Part shown: piece by piece, positions 9,521 through 18,259 of the stretch | How positions within the stretch are numbered: position 1 is the stretch's first letter | Layout: each line of letters begins with the position of its first letter | DNA from: Ralstonia sp. UNC404CL21Col | Lineage (GTDB): Bacteria > Pseudomonadota > Gammaproteobacteria > Burkholderiales > Burkholderiaceae | Length of the DNA stretch: 64,000 bases | Assembly (NCBI RefSeq): GCF_000620465.1 | Contig: NZ_JIBE01000003.1 | Coordinates: 1,116,001-1,180,000, forward strand | Direction: 5' to 3' | Position numbers and translations under genes: made by a program | Notes under the pieces: model-generated | What the model was told of the DNA's origin: nothing | The model's input: only the letters and a program-made list of their open reading frames with translations | Database searches by the model: none

Positions 9521-9560
9521 AAAAAAAAAGCCCGCGCAAGCGTGCGGCTGGCGCGGGCCT
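9521..9560 (-). terminator. Rho-independent terminator after secB
   Basis: An 8-bp GC stem (9530-9537 with 9551-9558) is followed on the minus strand by nine T residues. It lies between the secB stop and the gpsA start, so gpsA probably has its own promoter or depends on read-through. Confidence 0.8.
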
Positions 9561-9581
9561 TTGGCGCAGTGCGCCTCGTAC

Positions 9582-10100
9582 TTAGTGGGTGGCCTGCGAG
9601 CCGTCCGGCATCACCAGACCAGCACCGCCGGCTTGGCCTTGCTGCTCCATGGCAGCGGCCAGGCGTTGTTCGTACAGCGCCTGGAAGTTGATCTCAGCCA
9701 GGTGGATCGGCTGGAAGCCGGCACGGCCGATGGTGTCGGCAATGTTCGAGCGCAGGTACGGGTACACGATGGTCGGGCAGGCGATGCCCAGCAGCGGGTC
9801 CATCTGCTCGGCAGGCACGTTGCGGATATCGAAGATGCCCGCTTGCTTGGCTTCCACCAGGAAGGCGACCTTCTCTTGCACCTTGGTCGTCACGGTACCG
9901 ATGACGGTCACTTCAAATACGCCTTCGGCCAGCTGCGATGCGGCCACATCGACCTGCACTTCGACGGACGGCTGTTCCTGCTCGAGGAAGATGTGCGGCG
10001 AGTTCGGTTGTTCCAGCGACAGGTCCTTCAGATAGACGCGCTGGATGTTGAAGAACGGCTGGCCATCCTGGCCCGGTTGCTGCTGTTGCTGGTCGCTCAT
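9582..10100 (-). CDS. secB: Protein-export chaperone SecB
   Basis: This 172-aa cytoplasmic chaperone keeps preproteins unfolded and hands them to SecA. It has the family landmarks [19 protein letters not shown] near the N-terminus and [15 protein letters not shown] in the second half. The N-terminus and C-terminus are Gln-rich, low-complexity extensions. It follows grxC and a rhodanese gene on the same strand, the grxC-secB-gpsA order common in proteobacteria. Confidence 0.97.
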   Translation of the reverse strand: MSDQQQQQPGQDGQPFFNIQRVYLKDLSLEQPNSPHIFLEQEQPSVEVQVDVAASQLAEGVFEVTVIGTVTTKVQEKVAFLVEAKQAGIFDIRNVPAEQMDPLLGIACPTIVYPYLRSNIADTIGRAGFQPIHLAEINFQALYEQRLAAAMEQQGQAGGAGLVMPDGSQATH

Positions 10101-10209
10101 GACTCGCCTTCAAATGGAATGTGGTCAGTGCTTGGCGGAAGCGTCCGCCGCGCAAGACGCGTATGGTACATGACCCAATGGTGCCCGCTATGGGCGCCGG
10201 CCCAAAAGT

Positions 10210-10238
10210 ACAACGCCCGGGCTAAGCCGGGCGTTTTC
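10210..10238. terminator. Terminator hairpin between grxC and secB
   Basis: A 9-bp stem AACGCCCGG / CCGGGCGTT (10212-10220 and 10227-10235) with a 6-base loop has short T runs on both sides. It would act on grxC transcripts on the minus strand. Confidence 0.6.
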
Positions 10239-10272
10239 GTGCGGTGCACAGGCGCGAGACAGAGCCGCCGGA

Positions 10273-10530
10273 TCAGGCAGCCAGCAACGGAACCAAGCCA
10301 CCTTCGCGGTCGAGCGCAGACAGATCGTCGAAGCCGCCGATGTGGCGCTCGTCGATATAAATCTGCGGGACCGTGCGGCGGTTCGTGCGCGTCATCATCT
10401 CTTCGCGCTTGCCGGGTTCGCGATCGATCAGGATCTTCTCGATCTGCTCGACACCGCGCTGCTTCAGGAGTCGTTCCGCTGCCACGCAATAGGGGCAGAC
10501 GGTGGTGCTGTACATGACCACGTGCGCCAT
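10273..10530 (-). CDS. grxC: Glutaredoxin 3
   Basis: This is an 85-aa dithiol glutaredoxin with the redox site CPYC at residues 12-15 and the conserved TVPQIYID and GGFDDL segments that bind glutathione. It reduces disulfides using glutathione; the genes for glutathione synthesis (gshA, gshB) lie elsewhere in this window. The length is typical of GrxC. It lies 18 bases downstream of the rhodanese gene and probably shares its transcript. Confidence 0.95.
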   Translation of the reverse strand: MAHVVMYSTTVCPYCVAAERLLKQRGVEQIEKILIDREPGKREEMMTRTNRRTVPQIYIDERHIGGFDDLSALDREGGLVPLLAA

Positions 10531-10548
10531 AACTTCAACCTCGTATCT

Positions 10549-11001
10549 TTATTTCACAACCGGAAGGCCGGCTTGTTGCCAGGCGGCCAATCCGCCCTCG
10601 AGCGAATACACCTCACTGTAACCGGCCTGCTTCAGGACTGCTTGGGCCCGCCCAGCGCGCTGGCCGGTCTGGCATACGAGGATGATGGGGGTCTCTTTGT
10701 TCTTTGCAAGGCTCGAAGCCTTGCCCTCAAGCTCGCCGAGCGGCGCGTGCTTCGCTTGCGGCAGATGCCCTGCGGCGTATTCGCCGCTTTCGCGCACATC
10801 CACCACCACGGCGTTGCGGCGGTTGATGAGCTGTGTGGCCACGGAGGCACTCACCTTGGCGCCACCGCCGCCCGCGATCCGGCGCTGGATGGGCGCCCAG
10901 AGCAGCAGCAGACCCGAAACGATGGCGACAGCGAGCAGTGCGAGGTTGTTGTAATCGGCGAAGAACTTCACGGTATCGGTTTCCTGGGATGAGTCGGGCA
11001 A
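10549..11001 (-). CDS. Membrane-anchored rhodanese-like protein
   Basis: This 150-aa protein has one transmembrane helix (about residues 16-36) and a single rhodanese domain. The expected catalytic cysteine is Cys110 in the loop CQTGQRAGRA. The conserved VVVDVRESGEYAAGHLPQA segment is at 65-83. Such proteins move sulfane sulfur; the physiological acceptor is unknown here. It lies at the head of the probable rhodanese-grxC transcription unit, before secB. Confidence 0.9.
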   Translation of the reverse strand: MPDSSQETDTVKFFADYNNLALLAVAIVSGLLLLWAPIQRRIAGGGGAKVSASVATQLINRRNAVVVDVRESGEYAAGHLPQAKHAPLGELEGKASSLAKNKETPIILVCQTGQRAGRAQAVLKQAGYSEVYSLEGGLAAWQQAGLPVVK

Positions 11002-11148
11002 GTCTAATGGGCGAACATCAGCCGAACGGTTCGGGGGCCCAAAGCCCGCGGCATTATAAAATAGCTGGTTTCGGCGGCCGCACGATGACGTACGACACGT
11101 CGCCCAGCAAGCCGCGCGCAGGTTTTCTCACTTCTCATCATGGCAGTC

Positions 11149-11895
11149 ATGCATAAGCTCGTCCTCATCCGCCACGGCGAATCGACGTGGAATCTGGAGA
11201 ACCGTTTCACCGGCTGGGTCGATGTCGACCTGACCGACACGGGCGTCGCCCAGGCCCGCCAAGGCGGCAAACTGCTGCGCGAAGCCGGCTTCACGTTCGA
11301 TCTGGCCTACACCTCGGTGCTCAAGCGCGCGATCCGCACGCTGTGGCATGTGCAGGATGAAATGGACCTGATGTGGATCCCGACCCGCAACGAATGGCGC
11401 CTGAACGAGCGCCACTACGGCGCGCTGTCGGGCCTGAACAAGGCCGAAACCGCCGCGCAGTATGGCGACGAGCAAGTCCTCGTCTGGCGCCGCAGCTACG
11501 ACACGCCGCCGCCCGCGCTCGAACCCGGGGCCGACAACGACGCCTTCGGCAACCCGCGTTATGCGGGCCTCACGCGCGAGCAAGTGCCCCTGACCGAATG
11601 CCTGAAGGACACCGTCGCACGCGTGATGCCGCTGTGGGAAGAATCGATTGCACCGGCCATCAAGAGCGGCAAGCGCGTGGTGATCGCCGCGCACGGCAAC
11701 AGCATCCGCGCGCTGGTGAAGTACCTGGACGGCATTTCCGACGCGGACATCGTCGGTCTGAACATTCCCAACGGCACGCCGCTTGTGTATGAGCTGGACG
11801 CCGACCTCAGGCCGATCCGCCATTACTACCTGGGCGACCAGGAAGCGATTGCCGCCTCGCTCGCGGCGGTGGCCAGCCAAGGCAAGTCGAAATAA
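11149..11895 (+). CDS. gpmA: 2,3-bisphosphoglycerate-dependent phosphoglycerate mutase
   Basis: This 248-aa glycolytic enzyme interconverts 3- and 2-phosphoglycerate. The active-site histidine is His9 in LIRHGEST, and the second catalytic block AAHGNS is in the C-terminal third. The start [13 protein letters not shown] at 11149 gives exactly the length usual for the family, so it is preferred over the ATG three codons upstream. It is divergent from the rhodanese gene. Confidence 0.97.
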   Translation: MHKLVLIRHGESTWNLENRFTGWVDVDLTDTGVAQARQGGKLLREAGFTFDLAYTSVLKRAIRTLWHVQDEMDLMWIPTRNEWRLNERHYGALSGLNKAETAAQYGDEQVLVWRRSYDTPPPALEPGADNDAFGNPRYAGLTREQVPLTECLKDTVARVMPLWEESIAPAIKSGKRVVIAAHGNSIRALVKYLDGISDADIVGLNIPNGTPLVYELDADLRPIRHYYLGDQEAIAASLAAVASQGKSK

Positions 11896-11947
11896 ACCGT
11901 AACGGGCGCTGCGGCACTCCAACGCCTTTATACTGTCGAAGCCTGTA

Positions 11948-11976
11948 GCCCGGGATGTGCGCGAGCCGTCCCGGGC
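11948..11976 (+). repeat. Perfect inverted repeat in the leader of the S41 protease gene
   Basis: GCCCGGGA (11948-11955) pairs perfectly with TCCCGGGC (11969-11976) across a 13-base loop, about 40 bases before the start codon. There is no T tract, so it is not a standard terminator. It could be an mRNA leader hairpin or a protein-binding palindrome. Confidence 0.5.
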
Positions 11977-12013
11977 CATGTTTATCTACTGTTCCCACGT
12001 CCACGCTCGACAC

Positions 12014-13630
12014 ATGCGAACTTCGCTCAAGAACATCAGCTTGATCGCCATCGGCCTCGTCACCGGGGTGCTAGCGACGCTCCAGCTCTCCGCCACCGCG
12101 CAAAACGCGACGGTCGGGCCGCTTCCGCTGGAGAAGCTCAGGCTCATGGCGGACATCTTTGGCCAGATCAAGCGCGAGTATGTCGAGCCGGTGGACGACG
12201 ACAAGCTGCTGACCGAAGCCATCAAGGGCATGGTCGCCAGCCTCGACCCGCATTCCGCCTACCTGGACAAGAAGGACTTCCAGGAACTGCAGGAAGGGAC
12301 CCAGGGCCGCTTTGCCGGTCTGGGCATCGAGATCTCGCAGGAAGAAGGCCTGGTCAAGGTCATCAACCCGATCGAAGACACCCCCGCCTTCCGCGCTGGC
12401 GTGCAACCGGGCGACCTGATCACCCGCATCGACGACAAACCTGTGCGTGGCATGCCGCTCGAGCAAGCCGTCAAGCGCATGCGCGGCGCGCCGGGCACCA
12501 AGGTCACGCTCACGATCTATCGCAAGAAGGAAGAGCGCACATTCCCGCTGACCATCACCCGCGCCGAGATCCAGGTGCAGTCGGTCAAGGCCAAGATGCT
12601 CGACAACGGCATCGCCTGGGTGCGCATCACCAGCTTCCAGGAACGCACCGTGCCGGACCTGGCCAAGAAGCTCAATGACCTGGCCAAGCAGGACGCCCAC
12701 CTCAAGGGCCTGATTCTGGATCTGCGCAACAACGGCGGCGGCGTGCTGCAGGCGGCGGTTGGCGTGTCGGCTGCCTTCCTGCCGCCGGACGTGACGGTGG
12801 TGTCGACCAACGGCCAGGTGCCGGATGCAAAGCGCACGTACAAGGCGACCTTCGCCAACTACCGCTTGAGCAACTTCGATTCCGATCCGCTGGCCAACCT
12901 GGACCCCGAGTTCAAGACCGTGCCGATCATCGTGCTGACCAACGCCTACACGGCGTCGGCGTCGGAGATCGTGGCTGGCGCCCTGCAGGATCATCACCGC
13001 GCCAAGACGATGGGCAAGACGACTTTCGGCAAGGGTTCGGTGCAAACGGTGCGTCCGCTGTCGAACGACACCGGCATCAAGCTGACCATCGCGTACTACT
13101 ACACGCCGTCGGGCAAATCGATCCAGGCCAAGGGCATCCGCCCGGATATTCCGGTTGATCAGAACCCGGACGGCGACCCGGACGATGCGCTGATCACGCG
13201 CGAGATCGACACCGAACGCCACCTGCACAACAAGCAGGAATCGGAAGAAGCCGAGATGACCGAGCGCGAAAAGCGCCGCGTTGAAGAGCTGCGTCGCCTG
13301 GAAGAAGAAAACGCCAAGAAGACGCCCGAGCAACGCGAGAAGGAGCGCAACAAGAAGCCGATCGAGTTCGGTTCGGCCGAAGACTTCATGCTGCAACAGG
13401 CCATCGCCGACTTGAAGGGTCAGCCAGTCAAGCGCTCGAAGTCGGTGCTGGAAGCTGCGGCGGCCGCGGTGCCGGACAAGGCGGTGAAGTCGCCGGCGGC
13501 CAAGGAATCCAGCGCCCCGGCCAAGTTGCCCAAGGGTAAGGCCGCGCCGGCTTCCGAGCCGGCCGCACCGAAGCCCAATGTTCCTGCGAGCGGCGTGCAG
13601 CCTGCCCCGGAACCGACCGGCGCCCGTTAA
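12014..13630 (+). CDS. Carboxy-terminal processing protease, S41 family
   Basis: This 538-aa protein (CtpA/Prc type) has an N-terminal signal or anchor sequence (about residues 8-29), a PDZ domain (about 98-170) and the S41 catalytic domain. The likely Ser-Lys dyad is Ser315 in YTASASEI and Lys340 in TTFGKGSVQ, 25 residues apart as in the family. The last 130 residues are a charged coiled region followed by an Ala/Pro/Lys-rich tail. It cleaves periplasmic proteins near their C-termini. The start MRTSLKNISL at 12014 gives a proper export signal; longer in-frame starts do not. Confidence 0.93.
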   Translation: MRTSLKNISLIAIGLVTGVLATLQLSATAQNATVGPLPLEKLRLMADIFGQIKREYVEPVDDDKLLTEAIKGMVASLDPHSAYLDKKDFQELQEGTQGRFAGLGIEISQEEGLVKVINPIEDTPAFRAGVQPGDLITRIDDKPVRGMPLEQAVKRMRGAPGTKVTLTIYRKKEERTFPLTITRAEIQVQSVKAKMLDNGIAWVRITSFQERTVPDLAKKLNDLAKQDAHLKGLILDLRNNGGGVLQAAVGVSAAFLPPDVTVVSTNGQVPDAKRTYKATFANYRLSNFDSDPLANLDPEFKTVPIIVLTNAYTASASEIVAGALQDHHRAKTMGKTTFGKGSVQTVRPLSNDTGIKLTIAYYYTPSGKSIQAKGIRPDIPVDQNPDGDPDDALITREIDTERHLHNKQESEEAEMTEREKRRVEELRRLEEENAKKTPEQREKERNKKPIEFGSAEDFMLQQAIADLKGQPVKRSKSVLEAAAAAVPDKAVKSPAAKESSAPAKLPKGKAAPASEPAAPKPNVPASGVQPAPEPTGAR

Positions 13631-13699
13631 GACACCCGCCGGCAAACACTGGCAAACTTACGAGGCCGTGCACCGCACGGCCTTTTTCATTGTTCCGCC

Positions 13700-14449
13700 A
13701 TGAACGACAATCAACTGCTGCGGTACTCCCGCCATATCCTGCTCGACGAAATCGGCATCGAAGGGCAAACGCGCCTGCTTGAGAGCCATGTACTCGTCAT
13801 CGGTGCGGGCGGGCTTGGCGCCGCGGCCCTGCCCTATCTGGCTGCGGCCGGCGTGGGCACGCTCACCATCGTCGACGACGACACAGTGGACTTGACCAAT
13901 CTGCAGCGCCAGATCATCCACACCACGGAATCGGTCGGACAACCGAAGGTGGCATCGGCCCAGGCGGCCATTGCCCGACTGAATGCGGACGTGCGCGTGA
14001 ATGCCTTACAGCGCCGGCTCGATGCCGACGCCATTGGCGCGCTCCTACAAGGCGTGAGCGTGGTGCTGGACTGCTCCGATAACTTCGGCACCCGCCAGGC
14101 CACCAACCTTGCCTGCGTGCGGGCTGGGGTGCCGCTGGTGTCGGGCGCCGCCATCCGTTTTGACGGGCAGATCAGCGTATTTGACAGCCGCGCCGGCGGC
14201 CCCTGCTACGCGTGCCTGTTCCCGCCTGACGAGCCCGCACCCGACGTCGCATGCGCAACGATGGGCGTGTTCTCGCCGCTGGTGGGCATGGTGGGTACGG
14301 TGCAGGCTGCCGAGGCGCTGAAGCTGATCGCGCGCGTCGGCCAGTCTCTTGCTGGTCGCCTGCTGATGCTCGATGGCCTCTCGATGGAATGGACGACGAT
14401 GCGCATCACGCGTCAGCCGTCGTGCCCGGTCTGTGGCGAAGCGCACTGA
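13700..14449 (+). CDS. moeB: Molybdopterin-synthase adenylyltransferase / ThiF family
   Basis: This 249-aa E1-like enzyme adenylates the C-terminal glycine of a small sulfur carrier (MoaD or ThiS). It has the ATP-binding motif VIGAGGLGAA (about residues 31-40) and two zinc-binding cysteine pairs, CYACLFP and CPVCGE. The length fits MoeB/HesA without a rhodanese extension. MoeB and ThiF cannot be told apart by sequence alone with certainty. It follows the S41 protease by about 70 bases. Confidence 0.9.
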   Translation: MNDNQLLRYSRHILLDEIGIEGQTRLLESHVLVIGAGGLGAAALPYLAAAGVGTLTIVDDDTVDLTNLQRQIIHTTESVGQPKVASAQAAIARLNADVRVNALQRRLDADAIGALLQGVSVVLDCSDNFGTRQATNLACVRAGVPLVSGAAIRFDGQISVFDSRAGGPCYACLFPPDEPAPDVACATMGVFSPLVGMVGTVQAAEALKLIARVGQSLAGRLLMLDGLSMEWTTMRITRQPSCPVCGEAH

Positions 14450-14469
14450 GAGGTCCGAAACCGCGCAAC

Positions 14470-14502
14470 AAAAAAGGAGGCCGAGGCCTCCTTCTTTTTT
14501 TC
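14470..14502. terminator. Bidirectional terminator between moeB and bfr
   Basis: A 9-bp stem AAGGAGGCC / GGCCTCCTT (14474-14482 and 14485-14493) lies between convergent genes. It has a T tract downstream on the plus strand and an A tract upstream that serves the minus strand. Confidence 0.85.
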
Positions 14503-14517
14503 GCCGCCTGACGAGAC

Positions 14518-14997
14518 TTACTCGCCCTCGGGCTCCATCTGCGATTGCAGGTAGTTCTGGATGCCGATCTTGTCGATCAGCTCGAGCTGCGTTTCCAGCC
14601 AGTCGATGTGCTCTTCGGTGTCGTCCAGGATGTCGACCAGAATTTCGCGGCTGACGTAGTCCTTCACGGATTCGCAATAGGCGATGCCCTCGACCACGGT
14701 GCCGTGTGCGGCGCGCTCCAGCTTCAAGTCGCACTCGATGATCTCTTTCGTGTCCTGGCCGATGAAGATCTTGCCGAGATCCTGCAGGTTGGGCAGGCCG
14801 TCGAGCATCAGGATGCGCTCGATCAGGCGATCGGCATGCTTCATCTCGCCGATCGACTCCTTGTATTCGTGGTCCCCAATGCGCTTGAGCCCCCAGTGGC
14901 CGTACATGCGGGCGTGGAGGAAGTACTGGTTGATGGCGGTCAGCTCGTTCTTGAGCTGGGCGTTCAGATATTGGATGACCTTCTTATCGCCTTTCAT
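14518..14997 (-). CDS. bfr: Bacterioferritin
   Basis: This 159-aa subunit forms the 24-mer heme-containing iron store. The ferroxidase ligands Glu18, Glu51, His54, Glu94 and His130 and the heme ligand Met52 are present. Position 127, a Glu ligand in E. coli Bfr, is Thr here (DDTEEHIDW), an oddity discussed as a finding. The ATG at 14997 ([10 protein letters not shown]) is the normal family start. It lies next to bfd, which encodes the ferredoxin that releases its iron. Confidence 0.95.
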   Translation of the reverse strand: MKGDKKVIQYLNAQLKNELTAINQYFLHARMYGHWGLKRIGDHEYKESIGEMKHADRLIERILMLDGLPNLQDLGKIFIGQDTKEIIECDLKLERAAHGTVVEGIAYCESVKDYVSREILVDILDDTEEHIDWLETQLELIDKIGIQNYLQSQMEPEGE

Positions 14998-15145
14998 TCT
15001 TGGGGCTCCAGCAAAGTGCAACTGCGGTGATGGACGCACGCACGCGTCCGCTCAAGGCGAGCCCAGTGCCTGACCAGAAAGCAACAAATGCCACCGAGGC
15101 TCAACGCCTGGGCGGCAATTCGCGGCGACAGGAAAAAACGGGGAA

Positions 15146-15421
15146 TCAGGCAGCCAACGCTCCGGGCGCAATGGCCTGATCATTGGCAACGGGCTCGTCG
15201 CGACGTTCGATTATGGCATGCGTGCTGGCACGGCCCAAGATTTGATCGACGGGGATGCAGCTCACCGCTTCGGCAAGCACCTGCTTGGCGCAGTCCCGGC
15301 ATTGTCCGCAGCACGTGCCCACGCCGAGCGTTTCGGCAAGTTCGTCCATTGTCGACACGCCCAGACGGGCGGCGCCATGGATTTCGCGGTCGGTCACTTG
15401 GTTGCAGATACAGACGTACAC
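15146..15421 (-). CDS. bfd: Bacterioferritin-associated ferredoxin
   Basis: This 91-aa protein carries a [2Fe-2S] cluster with the ligand pattern C-x-C (Cys4, Cys6) and C-x2-C (Cys38, Cys41) in GTCCGQCRDC. In other bacteria it binds bacterioferritin and passes electrons to its heme to mobilise stored iron. The C-terminal third (after residue 60) is a low-conservation extension. It is transcribed toward bfr, with 148 bases between them, and an iron-type operator candidate lies upstream. Confidence 0.93.
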   Translation of the reverse strand: MYVCICNQVTDREIHGAARLGVSTMDELAETLGVGTCCGQCRDCAKQVLAEAVSCIPVDQILGRASTHAIIERRDEPVANDQAIAPGALAA

Positions 15422-15482
15422 GGGATTCCTCCGCAGCGCTCAGAACGCGCTGTAAAACCAGAATAACAGAGAATGGAAATGA

Positions 15483-15497
15483 GAACAATTCTTGTTC
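15483..15497 (-). promoter_or_regulatory. Possible Fur box upstream of bfd
   Basis: A perfect inverted repeat GAACAA-TTC-TTGTTC sits in an A/T-rich run (AATGAGAACAATTCTTGTTC) 62 bases upstream of the bfd start. It resembles the degenerate 7-1-7 Fur consensus only partly. Iron control of bfd is common, so the position is sensible, but the match is not strong. Confidence 0.4.
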
Positions 15498-15650
15498 GAC
15501 CCCATTCCGCACGGAGGGTCATGCAGGTGCGCGCGAGCCGTCTTTATAGAGAAAGACGTGCAATTTCAATCACTTAGGGAGGAACTCCGCCAACGGAGGC
15601 GACGCGTCGGCGCGACACCCGGTGCAGCCGACGCTTGAGAAAACCGCGTG

Positions 15651-17402
15651 TCAGGCTCGCGCCAGCGCGTCGAGCGCCTCTTCGATTTCGGCCGGTTCGC
15701 AGGCATGCAGCAGGCGGTCGGCCTCGCGCATCAGACGCGGCCGGTCCGCGCGCAGAATCTGCTGCTTGACGCTCAGCAACTGCGACGGATGCATCGAAAA
15801 CTCGGTGAGGCCCATGCCGAGCAGCAGGCGCGTCATGGAGGCATCGCCCGCCATCTCGCCGCACACCGACACCGGTTTGCCGGCCTGATGCGCCTCTCGG
15901 ATGGTGCGCGCGATCAATTGCAGCACCGCCGGATGCAGCGGGTCGTACAGATGCGCGACCGCGTTGTCAGCGCGGTCGATGGCGAGCGTGTATTGGATCA
16001 GGTCATTCGTGCCGATCGAGAGAAAATCCATGCGGCGCAGGAACACCGGCAGGATCAGCACCGCAGCCGGAATCTCGATCATGGCGCCGACTTTGATGCC
16101 CGGATCATAGGCCAGCCCGTCGGCGTCGAGCGAAGCCTTGGCGCGCGCCAGCAATTCCAGCGTCTGGTCGATTTCGCGGGCGTGCGCCAACATCGGCACG
16201 AGAATCTTGGTCGGCCCAAATGCGGACGCCCGCAGCAGCGCGCGCAACTGCGTCAGGAACATCGCCGGTTCCGACAGCGACCAGCGAATCGCACGCAAAC
16301 CCAGCGCCGGATTGGGCGCGGTCTCGAACACGTCGTCGCGGATGTCCAGCGGCTTGTCGGCGCCGATGTCGATGGTGCGGATCGTGACGGGCAAGCCCAT
16401 CATCGATTCAACGGCGGTGCGGTACGCGCGGAACTGCTCTTCCTCGTCGGGCAGCGCGCCACGACGGTTCATGAAGAGGAATTCGGAGCGGAACAGGCCC
16501 ACGCCCACGGCGCCGGCTTTGACGGCGGCGGCCGCGTCTTCCGGCATTTCGATGTTTGCCTGAAGGTCAATCTGCGTACCGTCGAGCGTGACGGTGGGCG
16601 TATGGCGCAGGCGTTCGAGGCGCTTCTTCTGCAGCTCGCCTTCGCTGCGGCGATGGCGGTATTCCTCGAGGATGGATGTGTTCGGATCGACAATGACGAT
16701 GCCGTTGTCGCCGTCGATGACGACGATGTCGTCCTGACGAATCAGCGTGCTCGCGTTGTGTACGCCCACGGCGGCCGGAATGTCGAGGCTGCGCGCCACG
16801 ATGGCGGTATGTGAAGTACGACCGCCGAGATCCGTCACAAAGCCGGCGAAGGTCTGACCGCGGAACTGCAGCATGTCGGCCGGCGCAATATCGTGCGCGA
16901 CGACGATCATGCCGGCGTCCGGATCGCAGCCGACCGCCACCGGCGCGGGCGCCAGCGCGGGCGCACCGGCGAGCACCTTCAGAATGCGTTCGACCACCTG
17001 CTCGATGTCGGCCTTGCGCTCGCGCAGGTATTCGTCTTCGATTTCGCCAAACTGGCGGATCAGTTCTTCAAGCTGCGTTGTGAGCGCCCACTCTGCGTTG
17101 TAGCGTCGCTGGCGAATCAGCGTCTCGGGCACCTGTGAGAGCAACGCGTCGTCCAGAATCATCGCGTGCACATCGAGGAAGGCGCCCATCTCTTCGGGCA
17201 CGTCGGTAGGCAGGTCACGCTTGAGTGCGGCCAGTTCGGCACGCACGGTCGCGCGGGCATTGCGCAGGCGCTCGACCTCGGCGTCGAGCTTGTCTTCATC
17301 GACGAGGTAATGCGACACATCGAGCGCCGCACGCGCCAGCATGTGGGCGCGGCCGATGGAGATGCCGCGCGAGACCGGAATACCGTGCAGGGTAAAAGGC
17401 AT
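15651..17402 (-). CDS. ptsI: Phosphoenolpyruvate-protein phosphotransferase (PTS enzyme I)
   Basis: This 583-aa enzyme takes phosphate from PEP and gives it to HPr. The phosphorylated histidine lies in GGRTSHTAIVAR in the first third; the PEP-binding TIM-barrel contains LFRSEFLFM, VPMLAHAREI and CGEMAGD. It starts 44 bases after the ptsH stop, in the unit EIIA-ptsH-ptsI. No sugar permease (EIIBC) is present in the window, so a regulatory PTS is inferred. Confidence 0.97.
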   Translation of the reverse strand: MPFTLHGIPVSRGISIGRAHMLARAALDVSHYLVDEDKLDAEVERLRNARATVRAELAALKRDLPTDVPEEMGAFLDVHAMILDDALLSQVPETLIRQRRYNAEWALTTQLEELIRQFGEIEDEYLRERKADIEQVVERILKVLAGAPALAPAPVAVGCDPDAGMIVVAHDIAPADMLQFRGQTFAGFVTDLGGRTSHTAIVARSLDIPAAVGVHNASTLIRQDDIVVIDGDNGIVIVDPNTSILEEYRHRRSEGELQKKRLERLRHTPTVTLDGTQIDLQANIEMPEDAAAAVKAGAVGVGLFRSEFLFMNRRGALPDEEEQFRAYRTAVESMMGLPVTIRTIDIGADKPLDIRDDVFETAPNPALGLRAIRWSLSEPAMFLTQLRALLRASAFGPTKILVPMLAHAREIDQTLELLARAKASLDADGLAYDPGIKVGAMIEIPAAVLILPVFLRRMDFLSIGTNDLIQYTLAIDRADNAVAHLYDPLHPAVLQLIARTIREAHQAGKPVSVCGEMAGDASMTRLLLGMGLTEFSMHPSQLLSVKQQILRADRPRLMREADRLLHACEPAEIEEALDALARA

Positions 17403-17446
17403 AGACGCTGGCCGGAGCGGCGTTGAAGTGGAGTGTGTCGAGCGGG

Positions 17447-17716
17447 TTATTCGCCTTCGCCGAAGCGATCGTTGATGAGCGCGACGAGACCATCCATGGC
17501 GTCGTGCTCGTCGGGCCCGTCGATCTCCAGCGTGACGGTGGAGCCGATGCCCGCAGCCAGCATCATCACGCCCATGATGCTCTTGGCGTCGACCTGACGG
17601 CCGTTGCGCGACATCTTGATCTGGCTGTCGAACTTGCTGGCGAGCTGCGTGAGTTTGGCGGAGGCGCGGGCATGCAGCCCGAGCTTATTGATGATGGTGA
17701 TATCCCTCTGCAGCAT
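17447..17716 (-). CDS. ptsH: Phosphocarrier protein HPr
   Basis: This 89-aa protein has the phosphorylated His15 in KLGLHARAS and also a Ser46 in DAKSIMGVM. Ser46 is the site used by HPr kinase/phosphorylase in bacteria that have it, so dual control is possible. The gene's 5' end overlaps the 3' end of the EIIA gene by 32 bases, which suggests translational coupling. The ATG at 17716 (MLQRDITIIN) is the normal family start. Confidence 0.95.
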   Translation of the reverse strand: MLQRDITIINKLGLHARASAKLTQLASKFDSQIKMSRNGRQVDAKSIMGVMMLAAGIGSTVTLEIDGPDEHDAMDGLVALINDRFGEGE

Positions 17717-18140
17717 ATTTGTCCGGATGGTTGGCAACCTGGTTCTGAACGGCTGTCGAGCCGACCTGCAGTACGCCTTGCGCGCCGCCGGCCAGGGCCT
17801 TGGCGGCAAGTTGTTCGAGTTTTTCGGAGCGATAGCAGATGGCGCGCACGAGCATCGGCAGGTTCACGCCGGCCAGCACGCGCACGCGGCCCGGATCGGC
17901 CAAGCGCGAGGCGATATTGGCGGGCGTCGCCCCGAAGATGTCGGTGAGCACCAGCGCGCCGTTGGCTTCAATGAGTTCGGCGAGCTTGTCGCGCGCCTGC
18001 GCCAGCACGGCGGCCGGCTCGGCATCAGGCAGGACATCGATTGCGCCCAGCCGTTCGGGCTGACCGCAATAGACGTGTGCAGCGCAATCGCGCAGTGCGC
18101 TGGCCAGCGGCGCATGAGCGATGATCAGAATCCCTGCCAT
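17685..18140 (-). CDS. PTS mannose-family EIIA protein
   Basis: This 151-aa stand-alone EIIA of the mannose family begins MAGILIIAHAPL; the phosphorylated histidine is His9. The conserved LVLTDIFGATPAN segment is at about residues 64-76. No EIIB, EIIC or EIID gene is nearby, so it is probably a regulatory phosphoacceptor rather than part of a sugar permease. It heads the EIIA-ptsH-ptsI unit and overlaps ptsH by 32 bases. Confidence 0.93.
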   Translation of the reverse strand: MAGILIIAHAPLASALRDCAAHVYCGQPERLGAIDVLPDAEPAAVLAQARDKLAELIEANGALVLTDIFGATPANIASRLADPGRVRVLAGVNLPMLVRAICYRSEKLEQLAAKALAGGAQGVLQVGSTAVQNQVANHPDKYAAEGYHHHQ

Positions 18141-18259
18141 GATCGAAAAGCGAATCGGTGTAACGCCGATTGTATCAGGGCCATTTGACGCGATTGCCGG
18201 CCTGTACCCCGAATCTCCCCCTTGTGGAGGACCCTCGGCGGAGGGGCCACGCCGCCCTT

